Part shown: piece by piece, positions 1-11,070 of the stretch
How positions within the stretch are numbered: position 1 is the first letter of the stretch
Layout: each line of letters begins with the position of its first letter
Origin: Diphasiastrum complanatum
Taxonomy: Eukaryota > Streptophyta > Lycopodiopsida > Lycopodiales > Lycopodiaceae
Length of the DNA: 64,000 bases
Reading direction: 5' to 3'
NCBI GenBank assembly: GCA_029204225.1
Contig: CM055111.1
Location: forward strand, 42,596,815 to 42,660,814
Notes under the pieces: model-generated
Seen by the model: the letters and a program-made list of their open reading frames with translations, nothing else
The model's database searches: none
Told to the model about the DNA's origin: nothing
Position numbers and translations under genes: made by a program

Positions 1-726
1 ATACCTTTAGTACCTGATGCAGTACCAAAGGTTACAAACTTCTATCGCTGTAATCCTAATGTGGCAGATTTGATAAAGAAAGAACTTTAGAGATTGCTTC
101 ACGCCGATTTCATTTATGAGATTGAGCATACCAAATGGATTTCACCGATTGTCATTGTTCCTAAGAAAAATGGAAAATTGCGAATCTGTGTGAATCTCAA
201 AGCATTGATTAAAGTGACACGGAAGGATTACTTTCCATTACCTTTTACTGAAAGCATTTTGGATCGCCTTGTTGGAGCGGAAGCTTATAGTTTCTTGGAT
301 GGATTTAGTGGCTCCAACCAGGTTAAGATTGCACCTGCCAATCGCCACAAAACTGCTTTTGCAACAGAATGGCGCACCTATGCTTACAAAGTAATGCCCT
401 TGAAATTTACTTGGACAACTTGAGAGTTCATAGTACAGATACAGACCACCTGGATCGATTGGAGAAAGTCTTTGAAAGATGCCGCAAATATCATATTTCT
501 CTAAATCCAAAAAAATGCCAGATATGGATTTCTCACGGAGTGGTGCTTGGACATGTGATATCAAGACATGGTATTGCCACCGATTACTCTAAGATCAAAG
601 TTATTGTGGAATTGCCACTGCCAGCAACAATTCGAGGAGTTTATGTGTTTATGGGTCATGCGAACTACTATCAAATTTTTATTATCTTCTTTGCGGATTT
701 AGCACGACCTATACACAAATTAACTA
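1..726 (+). pseudogene. Ty3/gypsy reverse transcriptase, broken (element G1)
   Basis: Reverse transcriptase of a decayed gypsy element whose 5' part lies outside the window. Seen: KKNGKLRICVNLKAL, then FPLPFTESILDRL and SFLDGFSGSNQVKIA, the fingers/palm of non-chromovirus (Tat/Athila-like) RT. After KVMPL (about 405) the sequence jumps directly to EIYLDNLRVH, so the LTNAP-type segment is deleted and the frame shifts. The catalytic YLDD box reads YLDN, losing one metal-binding Asp. The thumb/connection (GHVISRHGI, GHANYY) follows. An in-frame TAG lies at 88-90. Non-functional. Confidence 0.85.
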
Positions 727-1340
727 TTGTTCCTATTTGGACAGTAGAGGCGTTAGAAGCCTTTGAAAAGTTAAAAAAAGCATTATGTTCAGCACCAATA
801 CTACGTTCTCCAGATTGGACATTAGAATTTCATGTTCATACGGACGTCTCAAAATACGCCATTGGATCAGTTTTGACGCAGCCAGGTGACTATAAGAAGG
901 ATTATCCTATATGATTTGCAAGCAGACAGCTTACAGATCCAGAGAAGAATTATTCAACAACAGAACGGGAAGTGCTAGCCATGATTTTTTTTGTTCAGAA
1001 ATTTCATCACTATCTCATGGAAGCCCACTTTGCATTTTATACGGATCGTCAACCATTACTTTACTTGGTAAATAAGACATGTAATACTGGACGTATTGCA
1101 AGATGGCTATTATTATTGACTGAATTTGACTTTCGAATTGTGGTCAGAAAGGGGAAGCAACATTATCTAGTCGATCACGTTTCATGAATTGAATTTGCAC
1201 CAGTTAATACTGAAGTGGATGATGAACTGCCAGATGCTGTGTTGTTCTATGTTGAAGCAGTACCTGAGTGGGCGACAAATATTGTTGAGTACCTGATGTT
1301 AGGACAACCGAATGACTCTTTGACAAAAGTATAGAAAAGA
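727..1340 (+). pseudogene. Ty3/gypsy RNase H, broken (G1)
   Basis: RNase H domain following RT. Seen: EAFEKLKKALCSAPIL, HVHTDVSKYAIGSVL (first catalytic Asp), YSTTEREVLAMI (catalytic Glu), FYTDRQPLLYLVNK (Asp), then the connection to integrase (RIARWLLLLTEFDF, KGKQHYLVDHVS). Stops break it at 912-914 (TGA), 1185-1187 (TGA) and 1333-1335 (TAG). The stop at 912 is also present at the homologous place in the minus-strand copy near 23375. Order RT-RNase H-integrase defines Ty3/gypsy. Confidence 0.85.
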
Positions 1341-2531
1341 CAATTGATTCATAAGGCTCAACCTTATCAATTAATTGCAGGACAATCGTATCGTCGTGGA
1401 TCAGATAATATTTTACGAAGATGTGTTTTATCGCATGAAGTACCAGATCTAATCATGTTTTCACATGATGGCATGGGTGGAGGACACTTCTCTACAGATA
1501 TTACTGTTTGCAAACTTTTGCAATCCGGTTGTTGGTGGCCTACACTTCATGAGGAAACAGAAAATTTTATTCAGACATGTGATGTCTGCCAGCGAGCACG
1601 ACGGCCTACTCGATAGAATTATGAACCCTTACATCCGGTTTTATCGCAAGCACCATTTGAAAAATGGGGACTGGATTATGTTGGTCCTATTCATCTCGCT
1701 GCTCAAGGATCTCAGGCTCACTACATTATCGTCGCAACTGATTATATGACCAAGTGGGTTGAAGCCAAACCTATCAAAGTAGCTGATGCGAAATCTACAA
1801 CTAAGTTTCTATATGAAAATATTATAGTCAGATTTGGATGTCCGATCGAAATTGTCAGTGATTGGAGTTTTGTTAATCAAACAATAAAGTGTTTACTGGA
1901 AGATTTTTTTGTTATACACAGATTTAGTACTCCCTATTATCCCAAAGGGAATGGACAAGCTGAATCTTCCAATAAGATTCTCTGCACCATTATAACAAAG
2001 ACAGTTGAAGCGAGTCGGTCTGATTGGGAACATAAACTGTATGCAACATTATGGGCATTCGGAACCACTTGCAAAAATAGTATAAATCAGACACCTTTTC
2101 AGCTGGTTTATGGTCAAGATGCTGTTATGCTAATTGAATTTTTAATCCCATCTTTACGCATAGTAGCAATGGAATGATTAAATGATGATCAGCCTTTACA
2201 ACTTCGCCATGATGCATTGTACAAATTATGTGAAACCCGATTGATGGCAGTTCATGCCTTAGAAGCAGAGAAAGCCCGCCGCAAGGCATGGCACGATTGG
2301 CGATTGCATAAGAAAGATCTGGAAGCAGGAGATCTTGCATTGATGTACAAAACCAAGTTGATCAAGGGTAAGTTGAAGTTTACTGGGAAAGGCCCGTATA
2401 AAGTGAAGGAAATCCTGAACTATGGCGCAGTAATTCTTGAGCACTTGGATGGGAAACGATTTGATACTCCGGTAAATGGCAGCCGATTACGCAAGTTTCG
2501 ACAGCCTACTCCGCCAGTTCAGCAAGCCTGA
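1341..2531 (+). pseudogene. Ty3/gypsy integrase, broken (G1)
   Basis: Integrase that would insert the cDNA. Seen: the HHCC zinc domain (SHDGMGGGH ... CDVC near 1460-1600), then the catalytic core with first Asp in VATDYMTKWVEAK (1735-1765), second Asp in VSDWSFVNQ (normally SDRGTHF; shortened here) and Glu in NGQAESSNK. The C-terminal part (KTKLIKGKLKFTGKGPYKV, DTPVNGSRLRKF) ends in TGA after 2529. In-frame stops occur at 1614-1616 (TAG) and 2175-2177 (TGA), both explicable by one C-to-T change. There is no chromodomain, so it is not a chromovirus. Confidence 0.85.
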
Positions 2532-3317
2532 TTTCAATGTATTTTTTTTTTTATTTGTTTTCAATTTTTTGTTTTCTAAAATATAATTTGCTGACTTTTT
2601 TTGGATAAAGACAGTTGAAAAAGAAAAAAAAGACTGATGAGCAAAAGTCATGAAGTCATCAGCATAAGAAAACGGAAGCACAGTATTTTTATGGAAAATG
2701 ACTTAGAAAACCACTGTTTTGGTTCGATTGGGCCAATACAGTATCAAAAACCTTCGCTGAGCTCTCAGACTATACATCCACCCTTGATTTATCTAAATTC
2801 AGGTGGGCAAAGGTTTCTGACAAGAGAAAATTCAATTTTTGAGTCATGTGAATGCTCAATGATATGCCATTTTGGAAACCTTTGCCGAGCATCATAACGT
2901 CATTATGAACCTTCGTCGACCTGCTAGATGATCTTAAAATGTCAAAATCAGGTTGTCCATAGGTTCAGATTGTGGAAAAAAGCATTTATGACAGTACCTG
3001 GGCGAAGGTTCATCCTTCGCCAGCCCTGGAAAACGTTCGTCTGATAGGTTCAGATCCTAGAAACCTTCGCCAAGATTTATATAGCCTATTTTTACAGTAT
3101 TGTACATGCCTGCAAATTTTTGTTTAGAACTGATCAGTCCAACTACTATTCAGTGTAATGGACCCACCAAATTCACCTATAAGTTGGCTGAATTCGATTC
3201 ATTCCTCACTTGTGCTACCAAAGCTCTTGCGAATTTTTCTTGCGACCAAAGCCTTCCAAATTTCCTGCATTGACTTCTGATACATTCTCACACGGTTATA
3301 ATTCCTTTCTGATCATC
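2532..3317 (+). other. G1 spacer between integrase and extra ORF, with CCTTCG motifs
   Basis: Non-coding stretch between integrase and the downstream extra ORF. It starts with a T/A-rich run and then holds repeated variants of AACCTTCGCCGA in both directions (about 2751, 2876, 2910, 3001, 3012, 3060). The same short motif recurs in the 5' leader of the related copies, although the surrounding sequence is not similar. An ATG at 3158 opens only 39 codons before TGA and is not believed. Confidence 0.6.
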
Positions 3318-6240
3318 ATGTCTTCTACCGATACTTCCCAGTCTCCGCGTTATACTATCCATCATGATGTCCCATCTGCAACGGACATCATAATTCTTCC
3401 TAGCACAAACATGGTCACTCAGTGGATGACCCTTGTGGAGCCTCTACTTACTACAATGGGTATTCATGAAAGAGCCTTTTCGGGACACATCAATATGGAT
3501 TTCATCACTCTTGCCTTCAGTACGTGGAAGGAAGAGAAATCCAAGTTTTACATCACCTTCCAAGGAGTCACACACAAGGTGCGCATCACTGAGGCCGCAC
3601 TTGCAAGTATAGGAATCTCATCCGGTACGCATGCCTCACCCAATCACAAGCACGCCAAACAGGCCATCAAGCCATACATTAACCTCACCAACGATCTGCA
3701 TTGGACTAATGATGGTTACCTTCTGGAAGCCATCACTGAGCCTTCCATCCACACCGCTGTCCAATTGTTGAATCATTTCCTAATGGTTGACAACCTCAGG
3801 AAAGACCGCATCACATCTCAAATCCTTCACAGGATAGTGGAGTCCCACATCAAGTTGGCCAAAGCCCCTCTTGAACCATATAATTGGTTCAAGACTGTTT
3901 CTGGTGAGCTCAAGCGAGCTATTAAGGCCAATACAAAGCAGCAGTTCATCGTTGGCTCTCTATTGTCCCTCTTAGCCGCTTCTCACTTAGAAAACAGAAT
4001 CCATGTCTTCCACCTGGATTTTGTGCTTTTGGTTTACAAAGAAGCACCAGCTGAGTCATTTCACCAGGCCTCAAGTTCTCATAGTCGTCATCGTCCACGC
4101 AGCGAGATCGTAATTCCTGACTCGCCTTTCGCGTCACGACGTCGTACTAGACATACCTCGTCAGCTGCGCTTTCACCCCCTGCTGTTGTTCACACTGAAC
4201 TTCCCATTTCCCTCGTCTCTGCTCTCATACAAGGACAGTCTGTGACCATTGGGCCTACCATTTCCATCACAGCTGCCCAGGCCGCCTCACCCCCGCACAC
4301 CGAAGCAACCTCATCCAACACACAGTTCTTCATGGACATGTTCGATGATTCCAACCCCCTTTGGGCCACCGAAATCTTTGAAATGCCCCAGAGCCCAGCA
4401 CCCTTTGAACCCCAATGCCCTGGAAGAGAATTCGGGCATATCCATGAAGCTACTGTTGGTGTTGAAGATGCCAGTCAGCAACCACCCACACAAGGTAGCC
4501 CAGCCACACTTCGGGTCGACACAGCTGTCAAGTCACCAAAGCAGTTCAACGCCACGGTGCCTGAAGGGTTTGAAGACGAGGATATTTTTGAAGAAGAAGA
4601 GACTTTGGCACCTATTCCAAGCCTACCACGGACAGTACCATCAGGGTCTCCTACTGCTACCACCTCCATGACTGTCGATTCTGGTGATGCTCTCGGGTTA
4701 GTTTCAAGCCTTGGGCAAGTGATCCAGTCTATGCTGGATAAAAAAAAATGGAACAAAGGATCTTTGTTTTAGGATCTGAAAACACTCTGATCAGCTAAAA
4801 AATTGTCCAGCTGGATCGAGAGGTGAAGATAGCCAAGCAACATGAAGAAAAGGTTGAAAGCGAAAAGACATTGGCCCAGCAACAAGCTGATCGCTTGGAA
4901 ACCGACATCAGCTCCCTGCAAAATGCCCTGGCAACCGCACAGGATCAGGTAGATAAGGCAGTGCAAGATGACATGAAACAGGTGCAGCTGTTGAAGGGGC
5001 AATCACAAATGGCCGAACAAGATTGCACACGACTTCAAGGTGAATTGGATGCGACCACCCTTGAGCGTGATGCGTATCTGCAAACACAAATACCCGATCA
5101 TCCGGTCACACCGACGGAGATTGCATATTTGTTCAAGAAAGTGGAAACATACAAAGTGGCCCTTCAGGGATTCCAAGGCCACTTTGATAGGTTCAAAGGA
5201 GTAGCTTCAATCGAGTTGGAAAAGGCAAAAGAGACCATCAACGCCTATGAACAAGCCGTCGCTCAAGTGTTGGAAGCCGGACCACAAATCCTCATCCCGG
5301 TCATGCCGCAATTCTCCCCTTCGTGCCAAGAAGCTGTACAGATGGATACAGGAGTTGATTCGAGCATGGACCAGGGGGGAGCTCCATATCTAACAGATCA
5401 ACCGCCAACTATACCGGCAGTACAAGCGGGTCCATCCTCATCAAGGACAGGCCATTTATTCAGAAGGCCCATCAACGTCGAGGACCAGATCTAGACCTTC
5501 TTAAAGCAGTATCCACATGAGTCCTCGCGTGGTGGATGGGTTCTCAAATTTAAGACCTCTGAGATCGAGGCCGACAAAGAATTGGACAAAATACCTGCAC
5601 TGGGAGAGCAACCGGCATGGAGAATCACGGTTTTTGATAAAACTCCGAAATCACTTAGGAGTTACATCGTCAGCCCTTGCCAGTTGCGGGTAGATCCTTA
5701 TTACGTGCCAATGCCGCGAAGACAAAAATGGAAAGATTTGGGATTGGCTATGGATAAAATCACCATCCATACGCCCAATTGGCCAATCATCCACCAGTCT
5801 TACAACTGGAATATTTCAGTGGATTTCCATCGGGCCTTACAAGCATATCAGAGAGAGTATGTCCACTCTCCGGATCCAACAGTGCGACAATTGGCAATTT
5901 TTGCAAAAGATCTAACTTTGTTGGCGTCAGTGGCAACCAAATGGGACGATTGTCTTCCTACCTTGGCATTTGATCCAAATAAGCCGATGGCCTCAGAGCA
6001 AATCAAAGAATAGTTGTCGATTGCTTGACTGTATTTCCATGCGGCTATGATGGGAGGCTCTTGGGAATCTCACTTCACTTGATGGACAACTTCCAAGTGG
6101 ATTGTCGGAGCCCACCGTTGTTTTCTGCCGCATAATTTGGATTTCAATACTGCATGCCTTGACTTTATGGAGAAGGTGCGGTATCATTTAATTAAGATTC
6201 GGCGCGAAGCCAATAAAGGTCCCCAATAACTGCATATTGC
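3318..6240 (+). pseudogene. Extra ORF of gypsy G1, function unknown, coiled-coil centre
   Basis: Long ORF downstream of integrase on the sense strand, about 970 codons to near the polypurine tract. I chose ATG 3318 (MSSTDTSQSP); no ATG of the same frame lies closer upstream. Parts in order: an alpha/beta-looking N-terminal region (MVTQWMTLVEPLL, FITLAFSTWKEEKSKFYITF), a Pro/Ser-rich acidic linker (codons ~280-470), a heptad-rich coiled coil (4823-5300, rich in Q/E/K/A), another Pro/Ser linker, and a C-terminal globular region (RITVFDKTPKSLRSYIVSP ... WPIIHQSYNW). The frame breaks once at an A9 run (about 4740-4748); stops follow at 4797 (TAA), 5492-5494 (TAG), 6011-6013 (TAG) and beyond. A shortened minus-strand relative lies at 21788-22905. 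No signal peptide or membrane helix, so not env-like. I do not recognise the family. Confidence 0.7.
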
Positions 6241-6263
6241 AGGTGTCGTGGGACCGCCACCAA

Positions 6264-6279
6264 TTTTGGTGGGGGATGC
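6264..6279 (+). other. Polypurine tract of G1
   Basis: The purine-rich run GGTGGGGGATGC lies directly before the TGTTGG start of the LTR, the position of the plus-strand primer in LTR elements. Confidence 0.7.
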
Positions 6280-7024
6280 TGTTGGAGGGTTTGCGGATCC
6301 CAAGACAACCCTAACCCTAGTTATAAGTGAGAGGGATTTGGCACCCTGTGTGTGTAAGTCCAACCCGATAATCACATATTATTTAGTTAGTTAAAAGTCA
6401 ATAAAAGGACTTTAGGCCTTTTTACGAGACTTTTAATGTCGCAGGGCCTAAATGTCAAGTTAGTGAATAAAGTTGGGTTTCCCTCCAATTTTGATGGTTC
6501 CCACACTTTTTTAAATTTGCATAAAAAGAGAGGCAAGACTAGACCAATAGGATTTAGAGGCCAGGGTCCTCCTCTCTACTATAAAAAGGGACCAACTTGA
6601 GTTGCTCCTCATGTTCATTTTCTCATCTCAATAAAGCAGATTGGTTCTCTTTAGAAATAGATTGATGAATGTCCTTGCTTTTCCTCTCTTTTCCTCCATT
6701 TCTCATGCTTTCTTTGAATTTTGCTAATTGTTGGATTTGATCATTATTGGGATTGCTATTTCTTATGCTTTTTGTGAGAGAGAAAGGGAGAGAGAGAAGA
6801 GTAAGTTTCTATCATTGTTGTGGATTTAGGGCTAATGGAAGTAGGGTTAATGGATGTAGTGTTAATGCTTAGTGTTAATGGATGTTAGTGTTAGATCCTC
6901 CATTCATGTTGAAATCTGAACTATATGTGGGAATGAACCTCCGCATGACAACTAACTCCGTCTCTTTGATGCTAGATTGACTAGATCTTGGATTCAGGTT
7001 AGGCAAGGAAAGAAACCCACTACA
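6280..7024 (+). repeat. 3' LTR of gypsy G1 (745 bp)
   Basis: Begins TGTTGGAGGG after a polypurine tract and ends CCCACTACA. The same sequence occurs reversed at 9048-9239, 11753-11886, 21574-21787 and 26854-27403, which fixes both ends. Copies end in CCAACA on the 5' side, giving a TGTTGG/CCAACA terminus. GATCC (7025-7029) separates it from the next copia LTR. Confidence 0.85.
6543..6590 (+). promoter_or_regulatory. LTR promoter: CCAAT and TATA boxes
   Basis: A CCAAT at about 6544 and TATAAAAAGG at 6580-6589 lie about 35 bp apart within the LTR, as expected for the element's own pol II promoter. The reversed LTR near 27270-27330 keeps both (CCTTTTTATA and ATTGG). Confidence 0.55.
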
Positions 7025-7029
7025 GATCC

Positions 7030-7523
7030 TGTTGGATTTACTCCTTCTACTCTCCTAAATCCCAATTTTAATCAGCCTCCATTCATGCTGCATATTTACT
7101 AACGTTGTCATGCAGTCTGCATTTTTACGCACAAATTTGCACAGATGAAGAAAAGGCGAATGAATTGCGACACTGTGCTCTTACACAGGTTATGGTGACG
7201 GACGAAAAGGGGACACTACCTTACTAAATGCCAAAAGTTTCCTAAAATCTAAGGCACCATGTAAATCTTATCCTAAGGCCATTTGTAAGACCACGCTCAC
7301 CCTATGCAGTTGCGCTAACAGATTGGACAACGATTGCAGCCACCCACGATCTCTTACAGACAGCACATCCACTCTGTACTTTCACATCTACACACTTGTA
7401 ATATTATTAAATACCATCTATGTTTTCACATACGGGAGATGAACAATGTATGAAAAGATAAGGAGAGACTAGGAGAAGAGGTTTGATTCCTCATTACAGA
7501 TAGAAATAAGCTTTGTAGGGCAC
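7030..7523 (+). repeat. Copia LTR family 1, 3'-truncated
   Basis: Starts TGTTGGATTTACTCC and aligns by eye with the first half of the full LTR at 19297-20358, up to the shared AGCTTTGTAGGGCAC. It then runs straight into gag coding sequence, so the rest of the LTR, the primer site and the start of gag are deleted. Confidence 0.8.
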
Positions 7524-8595
7524 TATAGCTGCTAAGCTACATCTTAGGAAGAAATTCTACTCCCTCAAGATGACGAATGGTGATTCTCTGTAGAATCTTA
7601 TTAATCAATTCAAGAACCTGCTAAGACAAATGCCACTATCGAATCTATCATAGACGATCAAGATGCGGTAATGCAACTGCTTACAAGCTTGCCAAGTTCT
7701 TACGATAGCTGGGTGATGATAATCACGACTCATCCAGAATTGACTCTTTCAAGAGTCATCACTATGTTGTTGCAAGAAGACACGCAAAGGAATGAAGCCT
7801 CGAGTTCCTCAGCTGATTCTCACACCTTGTACACCAACAAGAGCACGACAAAGCAGAAGAAGAAGAAAGGCCCGGAAGCAACCAAAGCCAAACTAGAAAC
7901 TAGCTCAGCACAAGGAACAGTCGAATCCGCAGATGAAGAAAAAGCTATTCTGCAAATACTACTAATGAAACAACCACAAAATAGAAGACTGACGAATACT
8001 TTAAGCGAAGAACAACAACAAAGGACAGTCGAATCAAGTGGCAAATGCAGCTGTAGAAGCCCCACAGCCCATTCAAGAAGCGGATCATGATGCCTTCATG
8101 ACCAACCATCAAGGAGCATCTGGTGACAGTTCTTGGTTCCTAAATTCTGAAGCCACTCAGCACATGACTAGCCCGATTGGCTGTTTCGAGTCCTATACAC
8201 CTTGCAGTACCCAAAAATTCGTTCACCTTGGCGACAATAGCACACAAGCTATTATGCTTTGCAAACGATCAATCTAACCTACTCTCTAAAGTCCTGTATG
8301 TACCTAAGTTATCTACAAATCTGCTCTCTGTAAGCAAAATCACAGATCTAGGACACAGACTAGAATTTGAATGTGATCAATGTAAAGTAGTTGATAGGAC
8401 ATGCAAGATCCTAGCACTCAGAAAGAGACATGGATACTTGTATAAATTAAGTCATTGCTTTTCTACCTCTAGTCATGCTCTGAGTACTTCAATTCATTCA
8501 AATAAAAGTTTACTTTGGTATTATAGACTTGGTCATTGAAATTATGTTGTTGTAGAACGAATGTCTAGACAATCTATTATTCTTGATCTCAACTA
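7524..8595 (+). pseudogene. Ty1/copia gag, protease and GAG-pre-integrase, broken
   Basis: Gag of the UBN2 type (LPSSYDSWVMIITTHPELTLSRVI, 7671-7760) and a Lys-rich tail; then the protease, where the DSGA box reads LNSEATQHM (8140-8163), losing both the Asp and the Gly. GAG-pre-integrase follows (KVLYVPKLSTNLLSVSKI, SLLWYYRLGH). At least two frameshifts. It stops abruptly at 8595 within the word equivalent to LDLDYPSG of the intact relative at 27730, where gypsy leader begins. Confidence 0.8.
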
Positions 8596-9025
8596 TTAGG
8601 GTTTTGGTAATTTTTTGGTGTTTTTCTGATGTTTCTGGAAATCTGCTGGAAATTAACCTTCGCTCTTCAAACTGAAGGTTCTGTGATAAAAATTGAAGGT
8701 GTATGCAACTCAATGAAGGTTTCCTGAAAGAGGGCAAAAAGTTATCAGTTATGATGATGATTTTTGCCTCCTTTTGACCAAAATCTGGCAGATGTGACCA
8801 ATTTTTGTTGTTTTTTCTGATACCTCAGATCCAAATGGATTTTAAGATTGGTGATATGAATAGCTTTTCTTGTTCTTGAATCAAATTAGATTTCAAACAA
8901 GCAAATCCACTCAAATCAAGCAAAATCACTCCCAAACTAACCCTAAATGGAGATCTAAACAACAAGATGCCTAATGCAAGCTAACCATCCAACAAACATG
9001 CTGCAAACTGAAAAATTGGTGTAGC
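8596..9025 (-). repeat. 5' leader of a minus-strand gypsy copy, truncated
   Basis: Matches 26384-26830 over its length (AGGGTTTTGGTAATTTTTTG at the left edge). Read on the minus strand it follows LTR and primer site, so it is the untranslated leader before gag. Carries CCTTCG motifs near 8656. Confidence 0.75.
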
Positions 9026-9043
9026 TCCCCGGCAATGGCGCCA
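9026..9043 (-). other. Primer binding site, tRNA-Asp type
   Basis: Minus-strand TGGCGCCATTGCCGGGGA, one mismatch from the complement of the 3' end of plant tRNA-Asp (TGGCGCCGTTGCCGGGGA), four bases from the LTR end. This primer is typical of Athila and related plant gypsy elements. Confidence 0.75.
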
Positions 9044-9047
9044 AAAT

Positions 9048-9239
9048 TGTAGTGGATTTCTTTCCTTGCCTAACCTCAAACCAAGATCTAGTCAATCTAG
9101 CATCAAAGAGATGAAGTTAGTTATCACGTGTAGATTCGTTCCCATGAGAGCGATAGTATAGTTTAGATTTCAGCATGAATGAAGATCCACATCTAACTCT
9201 AACATCCATTAACCCCAAACATTAACACTACATCCATTT
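9048..9239 (-). repeat. Gypsy LTR fragment
   Basis: Begins TGTAGTGGATTTC (reverse of the G1 LTR end) and matches about 190 bp of that LTR before being cut at 9239 by copia integrase sequence. Confidence 0.8.
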
Positions 9240-10190
9240 ACACTGGGATTTGTTGCTGGGTAGTAGCAACATCTTCGTCTGATTTGTTGTCTTGAAGTGG
9301 GTCGACAATAGACATGCCTGAGCCAGAAGCTCGGATTGTTGTGTCAATGGCAGGTGATGAAGGTTCTTATCGAGCAATATCCTTGCCTTTGAGGTCGACG
9401 AACTGATCCTCGACATAGACTGTATCCCAGCTATACAAGATTTGTTCTGTATCAGGATTGTATAGCTTGTAAGTGTTATCAGACAAATTATATCCGATTA
9501 GGATGGTCTTTAGACCTTGGAAGTCCAATTTTTTCCTTGTGTCCTTTGGGATCTGTGCGTAGGCAATGCACCCAAACACTCTTAGGTTCTTCAAAGAAGG
9601 CTTAGAGCTTGTCCACACCTCATGGGGTGTCTTTTCTGAGAGAGCTTTGGTCGAACATCTGTTCTGGATGTAAGCTGCAGTGGAGACAGCTTCAGTCCAG
9701 AATCTCTTTGGCAACGATGCATGTGCTAGCATACACTTAGCAGATTCGACCAGAGTATGGTTTTTCCTCTCAGCTAAGCCATTAGATTGGGGACTGTAAG
9801 GAGTGATGAATTGCTGCTCAATGCCATGGCTTTGGCAGTACTCCTTGAACTCGACAGAGATATATTCTCCACCATTATCTGACCTTAGGGTCTTGATTGT
9901 CCTTCCAGTCTCCTTTTCTGCATGCTCCTTGAAGATTTTGAAGCAGTTGAATGCCTTTAATTTTTTCTTTATGAAATACACCATAGTTCTTTTGGAGAGA
10001 ATTCATCAATAAAGGTTATAAAATACTTGGCATCCTTCAGTGAATGATTTTTTATTGGGCCACAAATATATGAATGTACAACATCTAGCAATTCTCTAGC
10101 AACATGCCGATGGCTTGACTTAAATGGCTTCCTAGTTTGTTTACCAACTAGACAGCCTTGACAGACAGGTAGCTCGACTTTTTCGCGAGG
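9240..10190 (-). pseudogene. Ty1/copia integrase fragment
   Basis: Minus-strand copia integrase: from the CHSC-type zinc region near 10170 (GKQTRKPFKSSHRH) through the core with Asp in FITFIDEFS (about 10010), Asp in LRSDNGGEY and Glu in NGLAERKNHT, to FGCIAYAQIPKDTRKKLDF and the linker (WDTVYVEDQFVDLKGK). The core 9367-9984 is open for 205 codons, unusually intact here. Ends at gypsy sequence on both sides. Confidence 0.85.
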
Positions 10191-10199
10191 AATTAGTGA

Positions 10200-11070
10200 G
10201 ATAGAAGAAGAGGTCTAGGCTCGCACTTCACTGTATTAAGATGAATGTAAGCAATGATCAGAAAAAGAATCTCCGCCAGATTCACTGTGCATAGGTGTGA
10301 TTCAGATCTATCTACTACCAGGTCGGCGAAGAATAATACCAAAAAAAGAAGGTTTTTCGAAGGATCAGTTGTCATATTGCCATATTTTTGTCAAAAAAAA
10401 CTTTTTTTGCAAAAATACCAGTATTACTCTTGATTATTCGCCAATACCTTCGTCGCAAAACTAAACTGTGGCATAAAAGGCTTGGTCATTTGAGCCTACA
10501 AAGCCTTAGCTTGATGAGAAAAAATTTCAAAAATTTTATTCATAGTAAAATACTATATTTGAGTTCGACAAAGATTCCTCTTGCCCAGATCATGAAAAAT
10601 CTTGATTTTTACCCTCGCCAAACTACATAAACTGTGTTTTCTTGTATCAGAAACCTTCGCCGAGTTTACCCTAGTTTTATCTGTTTTTGCATCTGAGAGT
10701 TCAACGAAGGTTATTTTTCTAGAAATTGTCCAAAAAACTGATCAGAGAGTTTTTTTTTCCAAATAGCACTGCTAAACCTTCGCCGAGCCAATCTTTGCCT
10801 AGGAAACCTTCGCCAGTACTATTTTTAGGTTCTCATTTTCCAAATCAAGTCTCTGTCAAAATTTGGGTCAAATTTGATACATTCTGATTTGGATTCTGAG
10901 AAATTTTTCAATTTTTGGAAAGTATCGATTGATTGAATTTCAAAATCTTTTTCACGATATATAAATCAGATTCTTGAAAGTGAAATAGATCTAGCAGATC
11001 TGATCTAAGATAGTTTTGATTGAAAAATCTAGATCCAATCTCATTGTCTGTCTGATTTGAATCTGTGAAA
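10200..11070 (+). repeat. 5' leader of a plus-strand gypsy copy
   Basis: Reverse complement of about 25560-26350 of element G2. Contains at least eight CCTTCG-type motifs (for example 10650, 10785, 10805). Its orientation is opposite to the leader piece at 8596-9025, so the copy is internally inverted. Confidence 0.75.

Noticed and set aside
238-564. Minus-strand open frame over the G1 RT
   Set aside because: Antisense shadow of recognisable RT; no domain of its own.
3158-3277. ATG at 3158 as start of the extra ORF
   Set aside because: It is in a different frame and stops after 39 codons; 3318 opens the long frame.
3318-6240. Extra ORF as an env-like gene
   Set aside because: No signal peptide, membrane helix or Cys pattern seen; coiled coil alone is not enough.
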